The notes below the pieces were generated by a model that worked only from the letters and a program-made list of their open reading frames with translations, had not been told where the DNA came from and ran no database searches. From Monodelphis domestica (lineage: Eukaryota > Chordata > Mammalia > Didelphimorphia > Didelphidae), in contig NC_077227.1 in assembly GCF_027887165.1 (NCBI RefSeq), positions 548,671,065 through 548,735,064 on the forward strand: a DNA stretch of 64,000 bases, in the 5' to 3' direction. Below, in pieces: positions 31,424 to 43,489 of this stretch (within the stretch, counting starts at the first letter, position 1; the number at the start of each line of letters is the position of its first letter). A program made the position numbers and the translations under genes.

Positions 31424-32037
31424 TGTTGATATCTCATACATTTTTGTGTAGGGGTAAGGTTAAGTCTATCATACTCAGTATTCAATATTCCTTGTGTATT
31501 TTTACTGCAAGTATGGGAATTGGAGGCATTATTACTCACATTTGGGGAAACCTAGACGCTGCCTTTACTTAAGTTTTATTTTGGAGATTTCTCTAGAGTT
31601 CCCTTGTAAAATGGGGCATAATGAACCAAAGAAATTATCTGATAATCTTGAGTTAAGATCAGACTCATTCCATATGAACCTTGAATTTTGGGAGGACCCT
31701 AGGCTACTGATTATACTTAATATTACTTTGTATAGACTTCATGTATACACACATATATGCATTGGAGACTCTGAAGAGGGACTCTTGCTTCCTTGGAGTG
31801 TGAGACTGCCCTTTGTGGTTTTTGGTTGTTGGAATGCCTGACTGGAGACACTCTTGTGAACTGGTGAGATTCAGATTTGCATTTATGGTCTGGAAGCACT
31901 AGGATTAGAACTAGCTAGGCAATATTTTCTACTTCCTTCCTATATTTCCTACTTTAATATCTCTACCTTGTTGTAAATAAAGATACTAAATAGCCTACTG
32001 ACTCATAGTTTAATTGTTATATATGGTGACTACAACA
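31424..32037 (+). mobile_element. Probable solo LTR
   Basis: The right end has the R/U5 layout of a marsupial endogenous retrovirus: AATAAA at 31,977-31,982, then a short U5 that ends GGTGACTACAACA. TGTTG at 31,424 could be the matching left end. The left border is uncertain and no flanking duplication was found. No retroviral genes follow. Confidence 0.5.
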
Positions 32038-32099
32038 ATCTTTTCTTTAACTCAAATTTAGTCAAACCATTTTAACCCTTATAATATGCATATATAATA

Positions 32100-32237
32100 T
32101 ATATTTATCTCTCTTGTAACATATAAGCTCACTGAAGGCAGGGAATGTGCTGCTTTTCTATTTGTGTTTGCATCTCTAGTCCTTAAAACAGTTCATTAGA
32201 CATAGAAAAAAGTTTAATTCACTTTAGTTGAAGTGAA
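32100..32237 (+). mobile_element. L2-group LINE 3' end
   Basis: AAGCTCACTGAAGGCAGGGA, then GTGTTTGCATCTCTAG, is the sense 3' end. Confidence 0.6.
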
Positions 32238-32544
32238 TGGAATTATTGAGTTAAAAGACTGATTGTGAGCCCTGGGATAGATTGTAGGTCTGTTGTCTGT
32301 TACCTGGATCTAGGTAAGCATGGAAAGATAGTAGCTCATCAGCAATAAAGTAATGGTTTTTTTAGCTGTGGAAACTTTTACAGAGAGACCAATCTACCAA
32401 AAAGTAGGGGGTTTGCTACCTGAATTGGTAGAGAGAATTCCCACACAAACAAAATCATAGACAGCACAGAAACCCATAAGATTGAAGCAAAGATCCTCTT
32501 AGTGTATCTAGGGGGCAGCTATCCCCAGTTACCACTACCATCCC
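32238..32544. other. Unassigned sequence
   Basis: No feature seen. Confidence 0.4.
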
Positions 32545-32680
32545 AGGTTAAGAGAAGTATCATGGGAAGTATACTGAATTTGGCACTAGGAGATTTGTGT
32601 TAAATTCTGCCTCTGCTATTTACTAGCTGTGTGGCTTTGGATAAATCATTTTACCTTTTTAGGAACTTAGCTCTCCCAGC
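32545..32680 (+). mobile_element. MIR-type SINE
   Basis: The core TACTAGCTGTGTGGCTTTGG follows a head and a decayed B-box. Confidence 0.65.
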
Positions 32681-33023
32681 TCTTATCTATGAACTTGTAT
32701 AAGATCATAGCTGTTAATATAGTTTTCTCTCTTACCCTTCCTTTGATCAATGACCCCCTCCCCTCTAGCTTCCTCAGATCTTAAAGACTGGTCAGAAAGG
32801 AATAATGAAAGGACTATTTCTACTACTTGGATGAAGTGGGATATGAATGCATTCCAGTATAATGGAAGATTATCTGAGTTCACCATCTGTCCTGTCACAG
32901 CATCCTAAAGTCCTCCAAGCCTTACTCCCTGCCTTGCTAATTAATATATCCTACCGAACTCTGGGCACCTACATCTGACTTTCTGATGCATTCTCTTGGG
33001 TCTTGGTTTTTGCTCTTTAGGGA

Positions 33024-33072
33024 AAAAAAAAATATATATATATATACATACACACATATATCTATATATATT
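33024..33072 (+). repeat. A-rich/(TA)n simple repeat
   Basis: A9 followed by TATATA and ATACACAC units. Confidence 0.85.
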
Positions 33073-33089
33073 CATCTCATTTAAAAATT

Positions 33090-33160
33090 CCCCGGTCCTC
33101 AGCATAGTGCTTGCATATAATAAGTACTCAATAAATGTTCATTCATTCATTTACCAATCT
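33090..33160 (+). mobile_element. MIR/L2 3' tail
   Basis: CAGCATAGTGCTTGCATATA, then AAGTACTCAATAAATGTTC. Confidence 0.6.
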
Positions 33161-33237
33161 TTGGAGGTGTTATATAATGTCCTAAAGGTGGGCCTGCAAG
33201 TTATATGTGAAAGGATTGATGAAATATACAGTAATTT

Positions 33238-33695
<458 letters not shown>

Positions 33696-33982
33696 TTCTG
33701 CACCAGCTCAGAAAACAATCTCCATTTTATTCTCTGTTGTCTTCATTGTGATGTCCAGATGCTTGTTACCAGAAACAAAGTGGGGCTTGCTCTGACCTAG
33801 TGTATTCCAATTTCCCATGCTCTGGGGACACTTCTGCTGATAGGATGAGGAGAATTACAGATTATTGAACCTTTTGATAAGTGCTTGTCTTCTCATTTTG
33901 CACTACCATTCAGAAAGCTGATCAAAAGCAAACTGCATAAAAACATGCCACTTTTACTATTTCAGGTGTCTATTGTCTAAGA
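33696..33982. other. Unassigned sequence
   Basis: No feature seen. Confidence 0.4.
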
Positions 33983-34242
33983 ATGGGCAGCTCATTGGTA
34001 CATTTGGATAGAGTTCTAGGCCAGGAGTCAGGAAGACTAATCTTTCTGAGTTGAAATCTGGCCTCAGATACTTAATAGCTTTGTGACCCTAGACAAGTCA
34101 CTTAATCCCATTTGCCTTGGTTTTTTTAATCTCTAAAAGAAGCTGGAGAAGGAAAAGACAGATCATTCTAATATCTTTGCCAGGAAAACTCCAAATGGAG
34201 TCATGAAGAGGAAAACAAAGCTTTAAATGACTGAACAACAGC
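33983..34242 (+). mobile_element. Marsupial tRNA-derived SINE
   Basis: Complete from GGGCAGCTCATTGGTACATT to AAATGACTGAACAACAGC. Confidence 0.82.
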
Positions 34243-34290
34243 ATTGCCTAGCAAAATAGCTTCAGATAATACAAAGGTAGAACCTCCTTT

Positions 34291-34552
34291 TGTTGTTCTT
34301 AGTTATTTTTCAGTTGTGACTAACTCTTTATGATCCCATTTGGGATTTTCTTGGCAAGAATACTAGAGTGGTTTGCTATTTTCTTTTCCAGTTCATTTTA
34401 TAGATGAGGAAACTGAAGCCAACAGGGTTAAATAACTTGTCTAGGATCACATAACTAGTAAGAATCTGAGGCTAGATTTGAATTCCTGAAGATGAATCTT
34501 CCGGGCTTCAGGCTTGTCATTCTCTCCACTGAGTTACCTACTTGTCCTCCTG
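34291..34552 (-). mobile_element. Marsupial tRNA-derived SINE, antisense
   Basis: It starts with the antisense tail (TTTTGTTGTTCTTAGTTATT) and ends with the complement of the head near GAGTTACCTACTTGTCC. Confidence 0.82.
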
Positions 34553-35279
34553 ATATAATCAGTGGTTTTTAAAGCTTAAGGTCTTATGTCTAGTTATGGT
34601 GCTTTGCATATGTAATGGGGGTGAGTTCCTGCCTACTTCTGGCAGAACAAATGTACATGACTCAAGGTTGTATAGGTTTGGAGATGAGGAAGCTGATGCT
34701 TGAGGTCTGAGATAGCAGAACAATTCCCTTATCAACTTCTGATCTGGAAGACGAATTGCAGAGGTCTATGGCCTCTCTCTTCTTTTGACCCTCCAAACTC
34801 TTGAACTCACAAGGCAGCCTCCAAAAATCCATCTTGGGATGGCTGCCAGTTCATTGGAGATCATAAAAGAACAAACACAAAAGATACAGCCTAAAACAAG
34901 CTGTGATATGATCATTAGGTCATCATTTCCATTGGCCTTTTCCCACCCCTTATGGTTGAGTTTAGAATTAGATGAAATCACTTGAAGCGTTGAAGGAAGA
35001 AAGGGAAGAAATAAAGGTAGAGTCACTGCTGTTTTGAAGGTTGACTGAGTCATCAGTTTTTCCTACTCAGCAGCAAAAAGGGGACTGCTTCCAGCATCTT
35101 GATCTTCAAGCTCCCACAGTGCTAAGTGTTGGAAATGGAAGCAGTAGAGAATATGTGCACATGCCCCGAGAGAGCTCTGTTATGCTCAGTTCTTCAGAAC
35201 TAGTGTCCGGTTGTGTATCTAGGGGGTATGTAATAGTCTTCAAATCAAAGGTGTAGTTCTGCAGTGATCAAGCGAAAGA
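34553..35279. other. Single-copy-looking sequence
   Basis: No repeat recognised. Open frames of 66-95 codons on both strands overlap each other and have no domain. Confidence 0.45.
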
Positions 35280-35770
35280 GGAGAGATGAAAAAAACAAAA
35301 TGGGTCCTGGGGAAAAGCTGAACAAATGTTGGCATAGGAACATAATAACTTATTATTTCATTATGAGAAGGGATGGATAGGAAGAATTCAGAGAAACATG
35401 AGAAGGCTTTTGTGAACTGATCCAGAGTGAAGAAAGTAGAACCAAGGTAACAATGTTATACAATGAGTACAACTGTGTAAATGAAAACGAAGCTTAAATA
35501 TATAAAAATTCAGATTAAATGAATTGGGTAGTCTAGGTTCCAGAGAACTGATAATAAGATACACTTCATTCTTTTAATAGAGAGGTGATAGACTAGGAGT
35601 GGTATGTTGCATGCACTCGCAGAGATAATCATTGCCCTAGTGTGTTCTGCTGAATGATTTTAATTTTTTAAAAATATTGAATTTTGTGTGTGGAATATGG
35701 TGATAGTTACTGGCAAGTTACAATGGTATAAAAAACAAAACGCATAAACAAAATTTTTTCTTAAAATAAA
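35280..35770 (+). mobile_element. L1 3' end, old
   Basis: It has the decayed ORF2 tail (GTGAACTGATCCAGAGTGAA, then AGTAGAACCAAGGTAACAA) and a 3'UTR with AGAGAGGTGATAGACTAGG and a TTAAAATAAAAA end. Confidence 0.65.
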
Positions 35771-35771
35771 A

Positions 35772-35950
35772 ACTGGGGTAGATAGTTGGCTTAGTGGATA
35801 GAGAACCAGGGCTAGAGAAAGGAGGTCTGGGTTCAAATTTGATCTAGTTATGTGATGCCAGCCAAGTCACTTAACCCCTGTTGCCTAGCCTTAACCACTC
35901 TTCTGCTCTATATGGATTCTATGACAGAAGGCAAAAGTTAAAAAAAAAAT
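35772..35950 (+). mobile_element. CORE/MIR-like marsupial SINE
   Basis: The head TTGGCTTAGTGGATAGAG, B-box GGGTTCAAATTTG and tail TGGATTCTATGACAGAAGG plus A run match the antisense copies at 14,433 and 18,058. Confidence 0.78.
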
Positions 35951-36169
35951 AAGAGTGGTCCCCTTCAAATGGATAACAACATTTTTTTTTTCCTGGCACA
36001 AGTCATTTGTATGAGTGTCCCTGAAAAAAATTTTACTTGAGGGTAAATGGAGGCTTTTTTCTGTTATTGTCATTCTCCTTCTGTTCCTCCCTCCTGCCAC
36101 CATTCTTAATACTAGCCAGCATCCACTGGGATTCTGGCTTCATGACAATAATGAAATCGCTCATATTTC

Positions 36170-36240
36170 CATAGTGCTTTATGGTTTATAAAGAGATTTT
36201 CCTACAACAACCTTGTGAGATAGTAGTTAGGTAGTGAAAA
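36170..36240 (-). mobile_element. MIR-type SINE fragment, antisense
   Basis: GTGCTTTATGGTTTATAAAG, then CAACAACCTTGTGAGATAG. Confidence 0.55.
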
Positions 36241-36310
36241 ATGGGAAGGAGTAATTCAAATGAAGAGCAACAGCTCCATGTGAGAATAGCAATTAATAAA
36301 ATGTGATTCC

Positions 36311-36497
36311 AGGGGCAGCTGAAAGGCTCTGTGGATTGAGTGCCAGACTTAGAAATAGGAGGTGCTGGGTTCAAATGTGACCTCAGATGCTTCCTAGACC
36401 AGTCACTTAATCCCCATTGCTAATGCTTATTGCTATTCAGCTTTGGGATCAATGCACAGTATTGATTCTAAGATGAAAGGGAAGGGTTTTTAAAAAG
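36311..36497 (+). mobile_element. CORE/MIR-like marsupial SINE
   Basis: The GGCTCTGTGGATTGAGTGCC head, B-box GGGTTCAAATGTG and GTATTGATTCTAAGATG tail are present. Confidence 0.78.
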
Positions 36498-36999
36498 TAC
36501 GTAAAACTTGATTCCTACTTACAAGGGGAGAAGAACAGATGCTAACATAGAGCAGCATAGGTTTGGAGCCTCTTGCCCTTACTTAGAGGCAGCACAGAGT
36601 GGTGTGGCTTATGTGTGTGATTATATTCGCCACACTCCAGTTGGAAGCCCAAAGCCCCTCAGGGCTCAATTTATACAGAAGTTTAGCCAAAAACCAAAAC
36701 CAAAACCAACCAAACCAACCAAACCCCAAACCATTGTAGTATTAATAGGACACTGCCCCCATCATTCATGGGGAAAGGTGGTAGGGAAATCTGGATCACT
36801 GAAATGAGGGTGTTTTTTATTATCTAATAAAGAATGAGGAACTGAGGACAGAGACCCAGGACACAACTCTAAATGCATCATACAAGCAATCAGCTATGGA
36901 GAGGATTATGCTTGGTCTCAGGATTTATTAAGCCTTAGTATATATACAGGTATCTTTGGAATCTGGGATTGTAGCAGTCAAATTGATTTTCATTGGCTC
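36498..36999. other. Unassigned sequence with an AAACC simple repeat
   Basis: A short A/C repeat (AAACC-type) is at 36,687-36,732. The 99-codon plus-strand frame through it has a Lys-Pro-Thr run and no domain. Confidence 0.5.
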
Positions 37000-37185
37000 A
37001 GCTAGTATTATTCTTCCCATGCAAATAAGGAAACTGAGGTCTCTTTGAGACTTGGTTTCTTAATATCTCAAAAATGGGAATAATAGCAGTTGTACCTTTC
37101 TCCCAGGATGTGGTGAGGAACTAATAAGATAATCTACATAAAACATTCTTGAAGTTCACTCTCATGTCAACTATTACGATTATTG
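37000..37185 (+). mobile_element. MIR-type SINE remnants
   Basis: An antisense fragment (AAATAAGGAAACTGAGG) adjoins a sense 3' half (GGTTTCTTAATATCTCAAAA to ATAATCTACATAAAACA). Confidence 0.5.
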
Positions 37186-37284
37186 GTAAGATATAGTAGC
37201 GAGAGGTGCCGAAGATATAAAGGCAAAAATTAAAACCAAAACCAAAACCAACCCCTTCTTTTCAGAGCATATTAGGCTATATTA

Positions 37285-37620
37285 GGGAAGTTAGTTGACA
37301 GTGTAGCACATTTGGGAGTTAGGTTCAAACCCTGGCACTACTACTTCCAAGCTTTCCAAGTTCTTAACATTTTTTGGGTCATGGACCTCTTTAGCAGTCT
37401 GGTGAAGCCTATGGACCCCTCTTGAGAATGTTTTTAAATAATTGAAGGGAATATTAAATTTCAGTTAGAGTGAAGTAAAAATAAATATGTAATTCCCCTC
37501 TCGCTGTCCATACACAGATCCCAAATTAAGAACCCCAGTTCTAAGCCATGTGTTTCTGAGTACATAATCTCCTCTCTCTCGGTCTCAGTTTTCTCTTAAG
37601 TCCTTCCAGTTCTAACTTGT
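37285..37620 (+). mobile_element. MIR-type SINE split by a small hAT-type element
   Basis: A MIR-like head and B-box (GGTTCAAACCCTGGCAC) are at 37,285-37,355 and the core resumes at 37,546-37,620. Between them, 37,358-37,537 starts GTTCTTAAC and ends TTAAGAACCCC, inverted ends typical of a Charlie-like non-autonomous hAT. Its inside has GGGTCATGGACCTCTTTAGC. Confidence 0.6.
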
Positions 37621-38394
37621 GTTCCAATTCATTTGATATTAGCACTATCTCCTTTGTGTTTCTATATAATAGGAGATCCTATTGGAGAAACTCTGAGATT
37701 TTTTCCTAGGCTTTCCTCAGCTGCTCAGTGCCTGCAGTTCATGAATACTGTGTACTTCTGTTACCTTTTTTCAATTTTGTCCCTAGTCAGCACAAATTAA
37801 GGGATGTTGTTTAAGTTGAAAATGTCATGCCTGCAATAGATGTAATATAGCTCTTGAAGCCTGGTGAGGCAGGGGAGACTTTCTCATGAATTTAAGTTGT
37901 TTTTTTTTTTTTCCTATGGTGGAAGGGGAACTTCTTTTGATCATTTTTATGGTCATTGACTGAACTCAAGTGACCCTCAGAAACTTTAGATGCTATATGT
38001 GCAAATTGTCCTTCTTGAGGAAAACAATTTGATTTCTCAGCAGGAGATATTTTGTGAGATTCGGGAACTTCAGAGACTTTTGATCATAGCCTCCTCTCCA
38101 AGTGCAAGACTGGGTGGTGGTGTCACCAAGGTGAACTTGGAAAGGGATCAAGAAGTGTCTCTTAATAGACAGACCAAGAAAAGAGAGACCACTGTGGGAT
38201 GCCTAATATCTGGAAGACTTTGTATGTTCTTATCACAGACATAATCTCCATAAGAACAGACTCCAGAAATCCCTTTCAAGTGATTATTATTGACATATTG
38301 CAATTTTGAGCATACAGTACCATGAAGAAAGCTAAAATATTTCTGTCCTAAACAATTTATTAATTTGATATTAAAATCCTGGAGTTGTCTAATT
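37621..38394. other. Unassigned sequence
   Basis: No repeat or gene recognised. The plus-strand frame at 37,990-38,244 has no known domain. Confidence 0.4.
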
Positions 38395-38530
38395 CAATCA
38401 TTCCAATTCAATCCAACAAGCATTTGTCTGAGACAGGCAAGAGGGGAAACAATATGGTGCAGTGGAAAGAGTCCTGGATTTGGAGTTAATGGAGTTGGGT
38501 TTAACCCTGGCTCTGCCACTTACTACCAGT
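38395..38530 (+). mobile_element. L2 tail fragment and MIR-type SINE head
   Basis: 38,395-38,442 is an antisense L2 end. 38,443-38,525 is a sense MIR-like SINE (TGGTGCAGTGGAAAGAGTCC, then CTGGCTCTGCCACTTACTA). Confidence 0.6.
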
Positions 38531-38564
38531 GGTGGTAGTAGTGATGATGGTAGTGCACTCACTA

Positions 38565-38885
38565 TTGACCCTTCTTCCTTTATTCTTTCGCCCTCACTTC
38601 CTCCTCTTCTCCACTCCCCCCCTTCTCTCTCTCTCTCTCCTTTCTCCTTCTCTCTCTCCTTCCCACTCTGTCTTTGTCTCCCTCTGTCTGTCTGTCTGTC
38701 TGTCTCTTTCTTTCTCTCCTTCCTTTCCCCCTTTCTTCCTCCCTCCCTTCCTCTCCCTCCTCCACACTCTCTTCTCTCTCTCTCTCACCAAATTAACCAA
38801 ATCCTCTCCTTTTCCCTCTCTTCTCCCCTTCCTCCTCCTCCTGATTTTTTTCTCCTACTCACCCCACCTTTCTTTTCTTCCCTTT
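38565..38885 (+). repeat. CT-rich low-complexity tract
   Basis: Irregular CTCTCT, CCTTCC and TCTG units. The long frames across it on both strands are low-complexity artefacts. Confidence 0.9.
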
Positions 38886-39034
38886 GCTTTCTCCTCTGCA
38901 TCTATGTAGCATGGACACCACTGAATCAACTGCTTTCTCTATAGAGTGTCCTTCAGTCTACTTATGTCATCTGCCTGAGCAATATGGGACCCAAACATCA
39001 ACAATACCTCTTCCTTTCTTTCAAATACTTACCT

Positions 39035-39540
39035 GTAATTATTGTTCCTCCTTTGTTTTGAAGAGGACCAGTGACATCTCAGGGTGATGTCCTGACTTGC
39101 CTACATGGATTGGATTTGTGAGACAGGGCAATAAAAAATCATTAGTCTCACTATATTCCAGGAGTCAGTGAGGTCCAGTGTCAAGACAAAAGGCAGGATG
39201 CCTGGCAAAGGATGGAGATGCAATGAATGATTTTGGCTTCTTCTGTGTCTAAATCAAGCTCTAAGTGCCCTGCGGCATCTGCTTCAGCCATCTTAACGGC
39301 TGCTGGTTTCACATCTGCCCATTTTACCAGGGAAAGTCTTCCCATGCTTGGCGGAGACATCCCCCAACTCAACAATGGGCTTGAGCCCTGCCTATGCTCC
39401 TCAGTCTGGGTTAGCCAGCTTGTTGAGATAGATTCTTCAGGATGTGACTCCTACACATACTATGGTTTCTTAGAGCTTCAGGTAAGAGTTGAATGGAAGG
39501 TGGATATGCAGCCTGGAAAATGGCTCAGCAAGGCAGTGCT
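39035..39540 (+). repeat. Unclassified marsupial interspersed repeat
   Basis: GAAGAGGACCAGTGACATCT, then GGGTGATGTCCTGACTTGC, looks like a dispersed repeat known to me from marsupial sequence, but I cannot give a family. It has no coding sense. Confidence 0.35.
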
Positions 39541-40123
39541 AATCCTCCCTAAATAATCTATTTACACCGATACCTGCCTAGGATTATTGTGAACATAATG
39601 AAATTCTTACGTCTTAACACTTAATCGAAATGGAAATTGTTATTCTAGATACTAGGAGAACAGGTCCCTGGGGAGGCTTCCAAGGAAGAGGCCACTGAGG
39701 TAGGGATGGGGTTGCTGTCAAAAGCTTTTACATAAACCAGTAGAAATGGAGTTTCCATCCTCCAAGCCTAGGCCTTCCTTTTCTCCTTATTTGATGATGA
39801 GGAAACTCATAGCATATTTCATAATTACCCATGAGTACAGTGCATGATATCATATGTATGAAAGGTAGGACTTGTTCTAAATCTTTATAGCATTAACCTT
39901 GTCAAAAGAAATCTACTGCTTTACTCTTTGCACTAAAAAGAGATAAATGAGAAAGTGAGGGAATCTGCTGACGCCACATCCATTAACATTTTCATGGACT
40001 TAACAGGGAGCCTTGAGTTCTGTGCTTGTCTAGACGAATTCCATAAATTCTCTATTTTAACTTTTCCCCTCTCTCATAAAAGATGCATTTCATGTGACAT
40101 TTGTCCCCCTCCCAATTCCCAGC

Positions 40124-40128
<5 letters not shown>
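39541..40128. other. Single-copy-looking sequence
   Basis: No repeat seen. Together with 40,205-40,597 it forms an evenly composed island on either side of a GA microsatellite. Confidence 0.45.

Positions 40129-40204
<76 letters not shown>
40129..40204 (+). repeat. (GA)n microsatellite
   Basis: GA units with one interruption near 40,197. Confidence 0.98.
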
Positions 40205-40597
40205 TGGGGAAGATTGACATTAGTGAAGGGAAGAAGTTCAACACTTTGGATTCTGCCGAGCTCAACACTTTCAATGATAAATCTTTATGAGCCTATGAAA
40301 TTTATGGATTTCCTGGTTGTATCTTTTAGTGCAGAAACAGAGCTAATTGTGCCTTGCCTTCAGCAGCATACATGCTCTGGGCTTTAGCCTGCAGTGAACA
40401 TTGGAAGCAGCTCCCAGGCCAGCGGGTTGTGGAGTACAGATGCTGAGGGGAAAGAAACCACTTCATTCCGTCCCAGAGCATCAGCCAGGCGTTTAAAGGA
40501 TGCCTTTCAGGAGAATGCTATGCATCAATAATATTTCATGTGTATGGAAAACCTGACGTCCTTCCAGCATTCAGAAATGAATCAGATGCAAGAAGTC
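40205..40597. other. Single-copy-looking island
   Basis: No repeat recognised and no domain in any frame; candidate conserved non-coding DNA. Confidence 0.4.
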
Positions 40598-40775
40598 AGC
40601 GGAGTGTACTGGAAAGAGCCCTGGGCCAGCAGTCGGGAGACCTGGCTGCTAGTCAGTGTTTTGTGGATAACTAGCTATGTGACCTTGTGCTAGTCATTCA
40701 ACCCCTTGGAGTCTATTTCTTCCTCAGCAGTGTTTGGGAAATGTACTCCTGATTCTCTTCGGCTCTCCCCAGTTC
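40598..40775 (+). mobile_element. MIR-type SINE
   Basis: The head GTACTGGAAAGAGCCCTGGG and the core ACTAGCTATGTGACCTTGTG are present. Confidence 0.7.
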
Positions 40776-40831
40776 TAAAAAGTCTCTTATTTTGCTTATC
40801 CCAGAGATGACCAAATGCTGTGTAAAACTGT

Positions 40832-41060
40832 GTAATAATAATAGGCACTTATCTAGTGTTTTTCCTACTTTGTCACATTTAAAGCTCACAATATCTCTAT
40901 GAGATAGAAGGCTTAGATATGATTTCCTCATTTTACAATGAGGAAACAAAAACTAGAGAGATAAAGACATTTGCTGATAGTAGATAAGAGTATGAAGTAA
41001 GATTTGAACTAAGATCTTCCAGGCTCTAAATCTAGCACTGTCAACTCTGTCAAGCTGCCT
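40832..41060 (-). mobile_element. MIR-type SINE, antisense
   Basis: It reads from AATAGGCACTTATCTAGTG through CCTCATTTTACAATGAGG to CAAGCTGCCTC. Confidence 0.75.
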
Positions 41061-41061
41061 C

Positions 41062-42150
41062 ATCCACCCATCCATTCATTCATTCAATAAGCAATTATGC
41101 TTATTATTATATGCAAGGCACAGCCCCAGACTCTGGGGATCCAAAGGCAAAAACAGTGGCCCCTGCTCTTAGAGAGCATTCTACTTGAAGGAAACAACTC
41201 ATACATAGATGAGTAAATATAAAATATGTGCAAAGTAAATAAAAAGTAGGGCAGGTAGGTGGCACAGTGGATAACATGCTAGCCCTGGAGTCAGGAGGAC
41301 TCATTTTCCTGAGTTCAAATGTGACCTCAGATACTAGCAGTGTGACCCTAAGCAAGTCACTTAACTCTGTTAACCTAAGTTTCCTCAACTAAAAAATGAG
41401 TTAGAGGAGGAAATGGAAAACACTCCAGTATCTTTGCCAAGGAAATCCCAAATGGGATCATGAAGAGTCATACATGACTGGAAAATGACTGAAAAAAAAA
41501 CCACAATGCAAAGTAATTTCTGGGGTAAGAAAGACAAAGTCCTAGTAACAAAGGGATGACTAGAATAGACCTCATGTGGGAAGATGGCCCTTGAGTTGAG
41601 CTTTGAAGGACAGTAGGGATTCTAAGAGTCAGAGGTGAGGAGGGGGGGACAATCTAGGCATGGGAGGGTGCAATTTGTACAAAGGTGATGGACAGTAGTC
41701 TGTGGGGTTTAGCAAAAAGGCAAATTTGATTGGAATGTAATGGATCCAAGGCAAGGAACTTTCTGGAAAGGGAGTCTGGAACAACTCTAAAGAGCTCTAA
41801 ATGTCAATCAGAAGAGTTTGCATTTTATTCTCTAAGTAATAGGTATCCCATGGAATTTCTTGAGCCAGGAAGTTCCAAAGTCCAACCTTTGCTTTGGAAA
41901 TATCATTTAGGAGGCTATGACAAGACTGTAGGCAAGAAGTATCAGCAGGAGCAGGGAGAAGGAGATAGATTCAAGAGATGCCATGCAAGTAGAATAGACA
42001 AGATGTGGCAGAGGCAACTGATCAGAAGTGGGGGTGTGAGAAAGAGTTGTGAGTGGAAGATAATTTTAAGGATGTTAGCCTGAGCCTCTCTGGAAGTGTG
42101 ATCTGGGAGTGAATAAATCAAGAAATTGCAAATCAAGAAGTACTTTGTAG
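41062..42150 (-). mobile_element. L2 LINE, antisense, split by a SINE
   Basis: The 3' end starts ATTCATTCATTCAATAAGC. The element continues after the SINE through the antisense ORF2 segments (GAAGATGGCCCTTGAGTTG, then AAAGAGCTCTAAATGTCA, then TTATTCTCTAAGTAATAGG) to about 42,150. Confidence 0.75.
41248..41504 (+). mobile_element. Marsupial tRNA-derived SINE in L2
   Basis: The head GGTAGGTGGCACAGTGGATA and the tail GAAGAGTCATACATGACTGG are present. Confidence 0.85.
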
Positions 42151-42480
42151 TGTAAAGTCCAGAGTAAATAAGCTTAGGTCTGAGTACAGGGTCTGTCACT
42201 TATGAGCCTGGAGATCTTGGTCCAGTCACTTCATCTCTCCTAGTCTTGGTCCTTTTATCTGAAGAATGGAGATAATAATGCTTATACTTGGATATAGCAT
42301 GGTAGAGTTGGAAGAATACTGATTTGGAGTCAGAGAACATGGGTTTGAGTCCTAGGACTATGGTTTACCACTTGTGTGACTTTACACTAGATATTTCACC
42401 TCCGTGGGTATCTCTTTCTTCATCTCTAAAATGAAGGAATTGGCTTTAATGGTCACTGGGTCCCTACACATCTAGATCTG
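42150..42480 (+). mobile_element. Two MIR-type SINEs in tandem
   Basis: The first (42,150-42,295) carries CCTGGAGATCTTGGTCCAG. The second (42,296-42,480) has the head TAGCATGGTAGAGTTGGAAG, B-box GGGTTTGAGTCCTAGG and its own 3' half. Confidence 0.65.
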
Positions 42481-42672
42481 AATTCAAATCCAAGCCCAGA
42501 AGCTTACAATCTGTGTGACTCTCTGGCCAATTCACTGAACTCTGTTTGCCTCAGTTTCTTTATCTATAAAATGAGCTGGAGAAGGAAATGGCTAACTACT
42601 TCAGTATCTTTACCAAGAAAATCCTAAATGAAGTCATGTAGAAATTGGGCATGACTGGACAACAACAACAAA
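42475..42672 (+). mobile_element. Marsupial tRNA-derived SINE, 5'-truncated
   Basis: It begins at the B-box (GAATTCAAATCCAAGCC) and ends GGGCATGACTGGACAACAAC. Confidence 0.8.
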
Positions 42673-43104
42673 GGTCCTAATCAGCTAGGGGTATGCTGTT
42701 AAATATTTAACAATCAGCTCTGGAAGTGGGGCAAAGTACCCATGACATAATTTTAATGTCAATCTGCATTATTAATTATTAACATTTCCTAACATTAAAT
42801 ATTAACTTTTCCCAACATTTTCTTATGCCTATTTAATCAGCAAAGCAATCAATCAAACCTAAATCCATTCTCACAATGAAAATGTAGTTAACAATCTCCC
42901 TAGAGCTAGTTTGAGCTGCCTCCCTCATATACTTACATAGCTTTAGATCTTGTGCTCTTCTTTGAACCTAATTTATAGCAAAGAAAATGCTTCACAGTGT
43001 AAATACAATGTGTTACTTGGGGTTAGGGCCTGAAATGAGAGCTGCTGTCCAATAATACAGAACATGTTCTGATTGGTCAGTTCTGCTTCCATATGATCAG
43101 AAGA
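42673..43104. other. Unassigned sequence
   Basis: AT-rich, with repeated AACATT motifs at 42,780-42,830. No gene seen. Confidence 0.4.
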
Positions 43105-43460
43105 TTGTACTCCATAGGTCATAGATTCAAAGAAAGAAGGGAACTCATATGCCATCTAAACATCTATATCTAGCATTTATATGTTTTGCAATCTGCAAAG
43201 TACTTTATAAATGTTATCTTATTTTAACTTAATAATAGCTCGAGAAGGTAGGTGTAGTCCTTATTCCCATTTTGCAGATGAGGAATCTGAGGTATAAAGA
43301 GATTGAGTGACATATTCAGGGCTACATAGCTAGGAAGTGTCCGAAGCTAGCTTTCCATTCAAGTCTTCCAGACAAATCTAGCACTAACCTTCCCATTTTA
43401 CTTGGGAGGAAACTGAGACCAAGGGAAATTAAGTGCTTTTTCCTGAGGCCAAGTAGGTAG
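43105..43460 (-). mobile_element. MIR-type SINE remnants, antisense
   Basis: GCAAAGTACTTTATAAATG, then CATTTTGCAGATGAGGAATC, then TAGCTAGGAAGTGTCCGAAG. A second antisense fragment is at 43,390-43,450. Confidence 0.65.
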
Positions 43461-43489
43461 GTGACATTTGAGGTGACATTTAAATGCAG

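Noticed and set aside
38462-38944. 160-codon Ser/Leu/Pro-rich frame
   Set aside because: It starts in a MIR-like SINE and continues in a CT-rich low-complexity tract.
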